Source: Rhodoferax sp.
Lineage (GTDB): Bacteria; Pseudomonadota; Gammaproteobacteria; Burkholderiales; Burkholderiaceae_C
Assembly (NCBI GenBank): GCA_025351745.1
Contig: JANXVI010000017.1
Location: 1-38,795 of the forward strand
Length of the DNA: 38,795 bases
Direction of reading: 5' to 3'
Below the pieces are notes generated by a model. That model was not told the origin of the DNA, made no database searches, and was given only the letters and a program-made list of their open reading frames with translations. Position numbers and translations under genes: made by a program. Below, piece after piece: positions 31,389 to 38,795 of the stretch (its first letter is position 1; each line of letters starts with the position of its first letter).

Positions 31389-31703
31389 TCAGGTTTGCGC
31401 GCGTGTTGTTTGCACCTTCAGGCGTATCGCGCTGACATCCCAGCCTTTCGTCCGCAAGTGCGACTCCAGAGAAGGCAGTAGTTGGCGAATTTTCGCGGCA
31501 ATTGCATTGTTGTCAAGAATCAGGCACCAGACGGTGTCCTCGATGGGGCCGGCTCGCACGGCTGAGCGCAGTGGGGCAGGAATCAGTGCTTCAATCGATT
31601 TGAGTCGAGCCGACGATTCCATTGCGAGACCGGTGAGACGCGCCAAGCTAGGCGAGTCTTGCGTGGCCTGTAGCAGTGTGAAGGAATGGTTGCGACGGTT
31701 CAT
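31389..31703 (-). CDS. DUF721/DciA-like protein
   Basis: This 104-residue protein matches the DUF721 family by its short KH-like layout (LKSIEALIPAPLRSAVRAGP, then TVWCLILDNNAIAAKIRQLL, then LPSLESHLRTKGWDVSAIRL). DciA members load the replicative helicase in bacteria lacking DnaC; the present length is near the compact form. In Burkholderiales a gene of this type lies next to the M23 peptidase and secA, as here. Functional assignment is by family only. Confidence 0.75.
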   Translation of the reverse strand: MNRRNHSFTLLQATQDSPSLARLTGLAMESSARLKSIEALIPAPLRSAVRAGPIEDTVWCLILDNNAIAAKIRQLLPSLESHLRTKGWDVSAIRLKVQTTRAQT

Positions 31704-31732
31704 GGCCTAAGTTAAATGCGAAGGGATTCTGG

Positions 31733-32737
31733 ATGCAATTGATTATCACGGATGCATGGCTCGTCAAAAGCCGGGCGTTTCACCTGAGCGGCTCCAAACT
31801 TCTGATGGCCGTCATCGCCTCTTCCTTTGTCTTGATGCTTATTTCCGCGGGACTGTACCACTGGGTATTTTTGAAGGGCGCGCGTGAAGGCTGGCCGATC
31901 ATTGGCACGCTGGTTCGTTTGGTCGTAAAGGATGAAGTCGCACAGCAAGACCGTTTTATGCGCGAAAACATCGAGGTCATGGCCAAGAAACTGGGTGAAA
32001 TGCAGGCAAAAATGTTGCAGCTCGAATCGCTGGGTGAACGCGTATCCGGTTTGGCTGGCGTCAATCCCGCAGAAATCAAAATCAAGCCGGGCCAAGGTGG
32101 GCGGCTGGTTGCCGGGCGCGATCTGTCAATGTTGGAGCTTCAGGCTACCCTGCAAGAGCTCGACAGCATCGCCATTGAGCGGGCGGATTGGATGACCGTG
32201 CTCGAATCCCGCCTGTTTGAGCAAAAAATAAAGAAAATGATGATCCCCACGCAGGCGCCCGTGCCGAATTCAAATCTGGGCTCCATGTTCGGGTGGCGCA
32301 TAGACCCTATCACTGGTCGCTCTGCCTTGCATACTGGGCTTGATTTTCCAGCGACACCCGGCACGCCGATTTTTGCCGCCGCGGGCGGCGTCGTCGTGAC
32401 GCAGGAGTTTCAGTCGGAATACGGCAACATCGTAGAGATCGACCACGGTAACGATTTGATTTCTCGGTACGCCCACACGTCCAAGGTGTTCGTTAAAAAG
32501 GGTGATCTGATCAAGCGGGGCCAAAAGATTGCTGAGGTCGGCAATACTGGCCGTTCGACCGGTCCCCATCTGCATTTTGAGGTCTTGGTTCAGGGCATAC
32601 CGCAAGATCCGCAGAAATTTTTGAATGCCGGACGTAATCTCACATCCTTGCCCATGGCCCGAGACGGTGCAGCTGTAACTTCTGGTGTTTTGGCATCCAA
32701 AGGCAATCTGGCCGGGGCACCGCCCAGTCAACGCTAA
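31733..32737 (+). CDS. M23-family (LytM) metallopeptidase
   Basis: This 334-residue protein has one N-terminal membrane helix (LLMAVIASSFVLMLISAGLY), a periplasmic coiled-coil stretch (about residues 75-165) and a C-terminal LytM domain. Zinc ligands are the His and Asp in ALHTGLDFPA and the final His pair in TGPHLHFEVL; SRYAHTSKVF is also conserved. The complete ligand set suggests an active peptidoglycan endopeptidase, unlike the degenerate EnvC/NlpD activators. The tail after residue 300 is low complexity. Confidence 0.9.
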   Translation: MQLIITDAWLVKSRAFHLSGSKLLMAVIASSFVLMLISAGLYHWVFLKGAREGWPIIGTLVRLVVKDEVAQQDRFMRENIEVMAKKLGEMQAKMLQLESLGERVSGLAGVNPAEIKIKPGQGGRLVAGRDLSMLELQATLQELDSIAIERADWMTVLESRLFEQKIKKMMIPTQAPVPNSNLGSMFGWRIDPITGRSALHTGLDFPATPGTPIFAAAGGVVVTQEFQSEYGNIVEIDHGNDLISRYAHTSKVFVKKGDLIKRGQKIAEVGNTGRSTGPHLHFEVLVQGIPQDPQKFLNAGRNLTSLPMARDGAAVTSGVLASKGNLAGAPPSQR

Positions 32738-32880
32738 AATCAGCGGTTTGGTTTTCAACGGTGCTAGTCTGACCGCATGAGCGGTTGCATTTCGCCAGAA
32801 CATCCCCATTTCACACAGATTAGAAAAAGGACTGCGCTGCGCTGCGAAACCCATAGTGGGTCTAGGCCAGTCTTGCATTC

Positions 32881-35649
32881 ATGGCCACCAATATTCTTAC
32901 CAAAATCTTCGGCAGTCGTAACGACCGCCTACTCAAGCAATACCGTTCGGGTGTGGCGCGCATCAACGCTTTGGAGGCGCAGTACGAGCAATTGAGTGAC
33001 GATGCCCTCAAGGCCAAGACGCAAGAGTTCAAGGAACGCATCCAAAAGGGCGCGACGCTGGACGACTTACTGCCTGAGGCCTTCGCTGTGGTGCGCGAGG
33101 GTTCGAAGCGGATCATGAAGATGCGGCATTTTGACGTACAAATGTTGGGAGGCATGTCGCTGCACTACGGGAAGATTTCCGAAATGGGCACCGGGGAAGG
33201 CAAGACGCTCACCGCTACCTTGCCGGTGTACCTCAATGCTCTGACAGGAAAGGGTGTTCATGTCGTCACCGTGAATGACTACCTGGCCAGCCGCGATGCG
33301 AAGTGGATGGGGCGTCTGTACAACTTCCTGGGTCTGACCGTGGGTATCAACCTGCCGCAAATGCCCCGGGAAGAAAAGCAAGCCGCTTACCGGGCCGATA
33401 TCACTTACGGCACGAACAACGAATACGGCTTTGACTACCTGCGCGACAACATGGTGTATGAAGTAACAGACCGCGTGCAGCGCGGCCTGAACTACGCCAT
33501 CGTCGACGAGGTGGATTCGATCTTGATCGACGAGGCCCGCACGCCGCTGATCATCAGCGGGCAGGCCGAAGACCATACCGACATGTACCTGGCCATCAAC
33601 AAGGCCGCTCCGAAACTGGTGCGCCAAGAAGGTGAAGCCGATCCACGCACGGGTGAGGGCGTCACCAAGCCAGGTGATTTCACACTCGACGAGAAGAGCC
33701 ACCAGGTTTTCCTGACTGAGCAAGGGCACGAGAGCGCCGAGCGAATCTTTGCCGAGATGGGATTGATACCTGCGGGTGCCTCCTTGTATGACCCGGCCAA
33801 TATCACGCTGATGCACCACTTGTATGCAGCGCTGCGGGCCAACAACCTGTACCACCGCGACCAGCACTATGTGGTGCAGCAAGGCGAAATCATCATCGTC
33901 GACGAGTTCACTGGTCGCCTGATGACCGGGCGCCGTTGGAGTGATGGTTTGCACCAGGCGGTGGAGGCCAAAGAAGGCGTAGCCATCCAGGCCGAAAACC
34001 AGACCTTGGCATCGATTACTTTTCAGAACTATTTCCGCCTCTATGGCAAGCTGGCTGGTATGACCGGTACGGCTGATACCGAGGCCTACGAGTTCCAGGA
34101 AATCTATGGCCTGGAAACCATCGTGATTCCGCCCAACCGCGTCAGCCGTCGCGAAGACCAGTTGGACCGCATCTACAAGACAACACGTGAGAAGTACGTG
34201 GCCGCGATCCAGGACATACGGGAATGTTACGAGCGCGGGCAACCGGTTTTGGTGGGTACGACCTCAATCGAGAACTCCGAAATCATTGCGGAATTGCTGG
34301 AGAAGGAAAAATTGCCGCACCAGGTTCTCAATGCCAAGCAGCATGCCCGCGAAGCCGATATCGTGGCGCAAGCCGGGCGCTCCAAGATGATCACCATCGC
34401 TACGAATATGGCTGGTCGGGGTACCGACATCGTGTTGGGGGGCAGCATTGGCAAGACGGTTGAGGCCATCGAAGGCGATGAGACACTGGACGCATCCGCC
34501 AAGCAGCAACAGATCGAAACCGTTCGCAAGCAATGGTCTGTGGACCATGAGCAAGTCAAGGCGCTGGGCGGTTTGCGCATTATTGCTACCGAACGCCATG
34601 AATCCCGTCGTATCGACAACCAGTTGCGTGGTCGTTCGGGCCGCCAAGGCGACCCTGGCTCCTCGCGTTTTTATTTGAGTCTTGACGATTCGTTGATGCG
34701 CATTTTTGCGGGTGATCGCGTCAAGGCCATCATGGATCGTTTGAAGATGCCCGATGGGGAAGCCATCGAAGCGGGCATCGTGACGCGCAGTATTGAGAGC
34801 GCACAGCGCAAGGTCGAGGCCCGCAATTTCGACATGCGCAAGCAGTTGCTGGAATACGATGATGTGTCCAACGACCAGCGCAAAGTAATCTACCAACAGC
34901 GAAACGCCATTCTGGATGCAAAGGACTTAACGGCACAGATCGCGTCGCTGCGCGAAGGTTGTTTCCAGGACTTGGCGCGCCAATTCATTCCCGTTGAATC
35001 AGTCGAAGAACAATGGGATGTGATCGGTCTTCAAAAGGCGCTTTCAGAAGAATGGCAGATGGATTTGGACTTGCAAAAGCAGGTACATGACGCAAGCGCC
35101 ATCGTTGACGAGGATTTGGTCACGACCGTGACATCCGCCGCCGATGCCTTGTTCAAGGCCAAAGTTGAGCGGGTGGGCGCTGATAATTTCACGCAATTCG
35201 AACGCATGGTCTTGTTGCAGAGCATTGACACACACTGGCGTGATCACCTGAGTTCGTTGGACTATTTGCGTCAGGGCATCCATTTGCGCGGCTACGCTCA
35301 AAAGCAGCCCAAGCAAGAATACAAACGCGAAGCCTTTGAGTTGTTTGGGCAGTTGCTGGACTCTGTCAAGAACGACGTCACCAAAGTGCTGATGACTGTC
35401 AAAGTGCAGTCCTCCGAACAACTGGAACAAGCGGCCGACGCGATGGAAACCCGCGGCGAGAGCATTGCGAACGTGACCTACAGTGCCCCGACCGAAACAG
35501 GTGAGGTGCAGACCACGGTTGATCCTGACTCCGTGCGTCCTGCAGGCGCAGCATTGAGTGCCGACGCGCTGATGCGGGTTGGACGCAACGAACCTTGCCC
35601 CTGCGGCAGTGGCAAAAAGTTCAAGCAATGCCATGGGAAACTCGCCTGA
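32881..35649 (+). CDS. secA: Preprotein translocase ATPase SecA
   Basis: This 922-residue motor drives export through SecYEG. Walker A is [13 protein letters not shown], the DEAD-like box [14 protein letters not shown], the second motor domain [13 protein letters not shown], and the conserved [17 protein letters not shown]. The zinc-binding C-terminus [14 protein letters not shown], which binds SecB and lipids, is intact. The 143-bp gap upstream shows no gene; TAAAAT at 32735-32740 might be a -10 box. Confidence 0.98.
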   Translation: MATNILTKIFGSRNDRLLKQYRSGVARINALEAQYEQLSDDALKAKTQEFKERIQKGATLDDLLPEAFAVVREGSKRIMKMRHFDVQMLGGMSLHYGKISEMGTGEGKTLTATLPVYLNALTGKGVHVVTVNDYLASRDAKWMGRLYNFLGLTVGINLPQMPREEKQAAYRADITYGTNNEYGFDYLRDNMVYEVTDRVQRGLNYAIVDEVDSILIDEARTPLIISGQAEDHTDMYLAINKAAPKLVRQEGEADPRTGEGVTKPGDFTLDEKSHQVFLTEQGHESAERIFAEMGLIPAGASLYDPANITLMHHLYAALRANNLYHRDQHYVVQQGEIIIVDEFTGRLMTGRRWSDGLHQAVEAKEGVAIQAENQTLASITFQNYFRLYGKLAGMTGTADTEAYEFQEIYGLETIVIPPNRVSRREDQLDRIYKTTREKYVAAIQDIRECYERGQPVLVGTTSIENSEIIAELLEKEKLPHQVLNAKQHAREADIVAQAGRSKMITIATNMAGRGTDIVLGGSIGKTVEAIEGDETLDASAKQQQIETVRKQWSVDHEQVKALGGLRIIATERHESRRIDNQLRGRSGRQGDPGSSRFYLSLDDSLMRIFAGDRVKAIMDRLKMPDGEAIEAGIVTRSIESAQRKVEARNFDMRKQLLEYDDVSNDQRKVIYQQRNAILDAKDLTAQIASLREGCFQDLARQFIPVESVEEQWDVIGLQKALSEEWQMDLDLQKQVHDASAIVDEDLVTTVTSAADALFKAKVERVGADNFTQFERMVLLQSIDTHWRDHLSSLDYLRQGIHLRGYAQKQPKQEYKREAFELFGQLLDSVKNDVTKVLMTVKVQSSEQLEQAADAMETRGESIANVTYSAPTETGEVQTTVDPDSVRPAGAALSADALMRVGRNEPCPCGSGKKFKQCHGKLA

Positions 35650-35668
35650 AGTGATTTGAAAGATAACG

Positions 35669-36898
35669 ATGCCCGTCAATCTACCTGCACCGGATCCAGA
35701 CACACTTTTTCCTATCGCCGGTGTTCGCATTGGCGTGACCGAAGCGGGCATTCGCAAAGCGGGTCGCAAGGACCTTACGGTTGTATTGCTGGACGAGGGC
35801 GCATCGGTTGCGGGTGTCTTTACGACCAACCGATTTTGTGCCGCGCCGGTTCAAATTTGCCGGCTGCATCTGGAAGGAAAGCTTGGCATTCGGGCCCTGT
35901 TGATCAATACCGGTAATGCCAATGCTGGCACTGGCGATGAAGGGCTCGCCAGAGCGCGCAGCACGTGCGTCGCCATGGCACAGCAACTGGGTGTCGCAGT
36001 GGAGCAGATCCTGCCGTTCTCCACGGGTGTGATCATGGAGCCCCTGCCCAATGATCGCATCGAAGCGGGACTGGCTGCGGCGATCGCTGATGCCAAGCCG
36101 GGCAACTGGTTGCGGGCGGCCGAAGGTATCATGACCACAGATACGGCCCCAAAAGCATTTGGCGCCAAGACCGTCATCGGAGGCAAGCCGGTTCATGTCA
36201 CCGGGGTCAGCAAGGGTGCGGGCATGATCCGTCCCAATATGGCGACCATGCTGGGCTTTATCGCCACCGACGCCTGTGTGAGTCAGGCAGTGATGCACCA
36301 GCTCGCTTTGGAACTTGCAGAATCTTCGTTCAACCGCGTTACGGTGGATGGCGATACCTCGACCAACGACTCCCTGGTGGTCATTGCGACGAACCGGGCG
36401 GGCCATGCGGCGATCGATGCACTGGATAGCGCAGAGGGGCAAGCGCTCAAGCAGGCGATGCTGGAAGTAGCCCGCAATCTGGCCCAAGCCATTGTTCGAG
36501 ATGGCGAAGGGGCCACCAAATTCATCACTGTGCAGGTCGACGGCGGACGCGATGAGGCTGAGTGCCGGATAGCGGCGTATGCCATTGCCCATTCACCCTT
36601 GGTCAAGACCGCTTTTTTTGCCAGTGATCCCAACTTGGGTCGCATTCTGGCGGCGGTCGGCTACGCCGGAATTGATGATCTCGACCAAAGCCTCATTGAA
36701 TTGTTCTTGGACGACGTACATGTGGTGACCCACGGTGGCCGCCATCCACGCTACCGCGAAGAAGATGGCCAGCGGGTCATGCGCCAAAGCGAGATCACGA
36801 TCCAGGTAGGGTTGGGGCGCGGATCCGCGAGCCAAACCGTGTGGACCTGCGATTTGAGCCACGACTACGTGACCATCAACGCCGATTACCGGTCCTGA
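35669..36898 (+). CDS. argJ: Bifunctional ornithine acetyltransferase/N-acetylglutamate synthase
   Basis: This 409-residue enzyme recycles the acetyl group in arginine synthesis. It is self-cleaving: the nucleophile Thr is in [20 protein letters not shown], after the canonical KGAGMI and before the N-terminal Thr of the beta chain. [26 protein letters not shown] and [16 protein letters not shown] are conserved, and the C-terminus [18 protein letters not shown] is intact. It follows secA by 19 bp and overlaps nothing; the next gene begins at once. Confidence 0.96.
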   Translation: MPVNLPAPDPDTLFPIAGVRIGVTEAGIRKAGRKDLTVVLLDEGASVAGVFTTNRFCAAPVQICRLHLEGKLGIRALLINTGNANAGTGDEGLARARSTCVAMAQQLGVAVEQILPFSTGVIMEPLPNDRIEAGLAAAIADAKPGNWLRAAEGIMTTDTAPKAFGAKTVIGGKPVHVTGVSKGAGMIRPNMATMLGFIATDACVSQAVMHQLALELAESSFNRVTVDGDTSTNDSLVVIATNRAGHAAIDALDSAEGQALKQAMLEVARNLAQAIVRDGEGATKFITVQVDGGRDEAECRIAAYAIAHSPLVKTAFFASDPNLGRILAAVGYAGIDDLDQSLIELFLDDVHVVTHGGRHPRYREEDGQRVMRQSEITIQVGLGRGSASQTVWTCDLSHDYVTINADYRS

Positions 36899-36901
36899 GT
36901 G

Positions 36902-37780
36902 ATGGAGGCGCAGTTGACCGCGTTTTTGGCGCGCGCAGAACAACTGATGGTGCGTATCGAGGCAGCCTTGCCGCACGGTCTGCAGCAACCCGATTGGGCG
37001 GCCTCGGTAGCCTTCAAGTACCGCAGGCGCAGTTCCGGACAGGGCGTCATCGCCCCAGTAGCCAACATTGGTGCAATTGCCTTGGCCGATCTCAAGGAAA
37101 TTGACCTCCAGAAGGAAAAAATCCAACGCAATACCGAACAGTTTGTGCGCGGATTGCCTGCGAACAATGTGCTGTTAACGGGTTCGCGTGGTACTGGAAA
37201 GTCTTCGCTCATCCGCGCGTGCCTGCATGCCTACGCCGCCCAGGGTCTGCGTCTAATCGAAGTGGACAAGGCTGAGTTGGTAGACCTGCCAGACCTCGTG
37301 GAACTGGTCGCCCGCAGGCCCGAAAATTTTATTGTCTTTTGTGACGACCTGAGCTTTGACGAGGGTGAGCCCGGGTACAAGGCGTTGAAGTCCGTTTTGG
37401 ACGGATCTGTATCGGCTACGACGCCCAATGTACTGATTTACGCGACAAGCAACCGACGCCACTTGCTGCCTGAATACATGGCTGAGAACCTCACCTATAC
37501 CCATACGGCGGATGGCGAAGTGCACCCCGGCGAGGTGGTGGAAGAAAAAATCTCACTCTCGGAGCGTTTTGGCCTGTGGGTGAGTTTTTATCCTTTCAAC
37601 CAGGAAGAATATCTGCGAATTGTGGCGCAGTGGCTTTGCGCCTTGGGCGTTGGAGATGCGCACATTGCAGGTGCGCGGCCCGAAGCATTGGTCTGGGCGC
37701 TGGAACGGGGTTCGCGCAGCGGCCGCGTGGCCTGGCAGTTTGCGCGAGATTTTGCGGGTCGACACGCCTCTACTGCATGA
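36902..37780 (+). CDS. DUF815 AAA-type ATPase
   Basis: This protein of about 292 residues has Walker A LLTGSRGTGKSSLIRA and Walker B ENFIVFCDDLSFDEGEPG, with an arginine-rich NRRHLLPEYM sensor region. These are the marks of the DUF815 family of predicted ATPases, whose role is unknown. ATG 36902 is one codon after a GTG at 36899 in the same frame. The end overlaps the Nudix gene by ATGA, an association seen widely in betaproteobacteria. Confidence 0.9.
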   Translation: MEAQLTAFLARAEQLMVRIEAALPHGLQQPDWAASVAFKYRRRSSGQGVIAPVANIGAIALADLKEIDLQKEKIQRNTEQFVRGLPANNVLLTGSRGTGKSSLIRACLHAYAAQGLRLIEVDKAELVDLPDLVELVARRPENFIVFCDDLSFDEGEPGYKALKSVLDGSVSATTPNVLIYATSNRRHLLPEYMAENLTYTHTADGEVHPGEVVEEKISLSERFGLWVSFYPFNQEEYLRIVAQWLCALGVGDAHIAGARPEALVWALERGSRSGRVAWQFARDFAGRHASTA

Positions 37781-38268
37781 CTGGCAAGCCACTTGTTGCC
37801 GATCCTGGCGCTGCTCGCCAAGGTGGGGTGGACCGCAAGATCGTGGAGGTCGCCGTTGGTATCTTGTTTCGGCCGGATGGTGCCTTCCTGTTGACATCGC
37901 GCCCCGAAGGCAAGCCCTATGCGGGGTATTGGGAATTCCCAGGCGGCAAGCTGGAAGTCGGTGAGACGGTTGAACAAGCGCTGGGTCGCGAGTTGCAAGA
38001 GGAACTTGGCATTCACGTGGGTGCAGTGGCGCCGTGGAAAGTCGAACTTGTCGATTATCCGCATGCGTTGGTTCGTCTGCATTTTTGCAAGGTGTTCGCG
38101 TGGTCAGGCGTTTTGGACATGCGAGAGGCACAGTCTTTTTCCTGGGAGCGGTTGCCGGTTCAAATGCGTCCGGTTTTGCCAGGAACGGTGCCGGTGTTGC
38201 AGTGGTTGGCGGATGAGCAGCAATTTAAGGGCGCTACACATTTTGTAGCTACGCACCCAATAAGCTAG
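37777..38268 (+). CDS. MutT-type Nudix hydrolase
   Basis: This 163-residue Nudix protein has a complete box in GGKLEVGETVEQALGRELQE then ELGI, the pattern GX5EX7REUXEEXGU. The preceding YWEFPGGK and following CKVFAWSG, WERLPVQMRPVL fit the 8-oxo-dGTPase MutT group. It belongs downstream of the DUF815 ATPase, whose stop overlaps its start. The last 15 residues (QFKGATHFVATHPIS) and the TAG stop are read from dispersed repeat copy G, so its native C-terminus may have been altered. Confidence 0.88.
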   Translation: MTGKPLVADPGAARQGGVDRKIVEVAVGILFRPDGAFLLTSRPEGKPYAGYWEFPGGKLEVGETVEQALGRELQEELGIHVGAVAPWKVELVDYPHALVRLHFCKVFAWSGVLDMREAQSFSWERLPVQMRPVLPGTVPVLQWLADEQQFKGATHFVATHPIS

Positions 38269-38300
38269 AGGGCTAGCGGCCGATTTTGCTTAAGCCTTTG
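38228..38300 (+). repeat. Dispersed hairpin repeat, copy G
   Basis: GCGCTACACATTTTGTAGC forms the hairpin; TAGAGGGCTAGCGGCCGATT and TGCTTAAGCC form the conserved end. It is the best-preserved copy. It overlaps the last codons of the Nudix gene and ends 4 bp before the thiolase stop, separating two convergent genes. Confidence 0.88.
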
Positions 38301-38303
38301 GGC

Positions 38304-38795
38304 TCAGACCGCACCATCCGGGTTCTCCAGCAGCAGGGCAATCCCCTGCCCGCCGCCGATGCAGGCGCTGGACACGCCGTAGCGCACGCCGCTGCGCTGC
38401 ATCTCGCGCGCCAGCGTGAGCGTCAGCCGCACGCCGGTGCAGGCCAGCGGGTGGCCTAGCGCAATGGCGCCGCCATTCACATTCAGTTTGGACAGGTCCA
38501 GCCCCAACTCGCGGCCGACGGCCAGCGTCTGCGCGCCCTGGGCTTCGTTGATCTCCAGGCGACCGATAGCGTCCAGTGTTAACCCGGTTCGCTCCAACAG
38601 CAATCGAATCGCAGGAGCCGGGCCAATGCCCATGATCTCTGGCGGCACACCCACCACGGCGCAAGCGATGATGCGGGCCAACGGCTTCTTGCCGTGGGCT
38701 GTTGCATAGGCGCCCGACGACACCACGGCGGCCGCGGCGCCATCGACGAGCGCCGAGCTGTTACCACCCGTTTGCACGCCACCGGCATGCACGGC
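38304..38795 (-). CDS. Acetyl-CoA acyltransferase/thiolase, C-terminal part (partial)
   Basis: The frame runs off the right edge; only the last 163 or so residues are visible. Motifs are those of a degradative thiolase: VQTGGNSSALVDGAAAAVV, EINEAQGAQ, the catalytic His in NGGAIALGHPLACTGVRLTL, and the C-terminal Cys in SSACIGGGQGIALLLEN. The usual Glu of the NEAFA motif is EAQGA here. The substrate class cannot be told from this part. It is on the strand opposite to the upstream operon. Confidence 0.92.
   Translation of the reverse strand, partial: AVHAGGVQTGGNSSALVDGAAAAVVSSGAYATAHGKKPLARIIACAVVGVPPEIMGIGPAPAIRLLLERTGLTLDAIGRLEINEAQGAQTLAVGRELGLDLSKLNVNGGAIALGHPLACTGVRLTLTLAREMQRSGVRYGVSSACIGGGQGIALLLENPDGAV

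Noticed and set aside
32738-32880. Search for a gene or RNA in the M23 peptidase-secA gap
   Set aside because: Only a possible -10 hexamer was found; no SecM-like arrest peptide and no stable hairpin with a U-tract.
33067-34242. 391-codon open frame on the minus strand inside secA
   Set aside because: It is antisense to a highly conserved gene with all SecA motifs; its translation is His/Val/Gln-rich without recognisable domains, as expected from codon bias in a GC-rich gene.

Overview
The window is a chromosomal stretch of a betaproteobacterium, most likely a member of the Comamonadaceae (Rhodoferax/Polaromonas-like). This rests on gene order (gltBD, mlaFEDACB, hisGDCBHAFIE, tatABC, petABC-sspAB, secA-argJ), the short HisG form, cytochrome b with a PVWY Qo motif, and intergenic repeat families of a kind I recall from that family. 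No database search was possible; the placement is inference.

Layout. 1-1896: end of gltB and complete gltD (glutamate synthase). 2052-6139: mlaF-E-D-A-C-B, the outer-membrane lipid asymmetry transporter, preceded by two strong hairpins. 6181-7958: a two-gene ABC-2 exporter (YadGH type). 7983-8658: ibaG (BolA-like) and a murA locus that has lost its whole middle, leaving a 145-codon in-frame remnant. 8669-20451: the histidine operon hisG, D, C, B, H, A, F, I, E. It is interrupted twice: by about 3.8 kb of accessory genes between hisD and hisC, several on the opposite strand, and by an intact HEPN/MNT (HepT/MntA-type) pair between hisA and hisF. The accessory block carries a Rap1a/Tai-like secreted protein, an unknown secreted protein, a decayed HEPN/MNT pair, a HAD phosphatase, a DUF1294 membrane protein and a VapBC-type pair with a long palindromic operator.

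20448-22906: small membrane protein, hinT and tatABC. 22985-24118: DegS/DegQ-like periplasmic protease on the minus strand. 24248-26506: a cysteine-cluster protein, a Nif3-family protein and a PdxA-family dehydrogenase. 26630-27064: mscL on the minus strand. 27222-30026: petABC, the cytochrome bc1 complex. 30133-31235: sspA and sspB. 31295-31370: tRNA-Thr(UGU). 31389-31703: a DUF721/DciA-like protein on the minus strand. 31733-38268: M23 peptidase, secA, argJ, a DUF815 ATPase and a MutT-type Nudix hydrolase. The window ends inside a minus-strand thiolase.

Most genes are housekeeping genes in tight operons, many with ATGA overlaps. The notable material lies between and at the edges of genes. 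One roughly 60-75 bp element occurs seven times (a GCTAT/ATAGC hairpin plus a conserved GAGGGCTAGCGGCCGATTT-like end) and repeatedly supplies the start-codon context or the last codons and stop of a neighbour. A second palindromic unit (GGGACAG/CTGTCCC) sits in the mla operon (2 units) and in front of hisE (3 tandem units). GC-rich CCCCCCGAGGGGGC-type hairpins form a third class. Together with the murA deletion and the decayed toxin-antitoxin pair they show a chromosome whose conserved operons have been remodelled by repeats and by small accessory insertions. I saw no CRISPR array, no transposase and no prophage.
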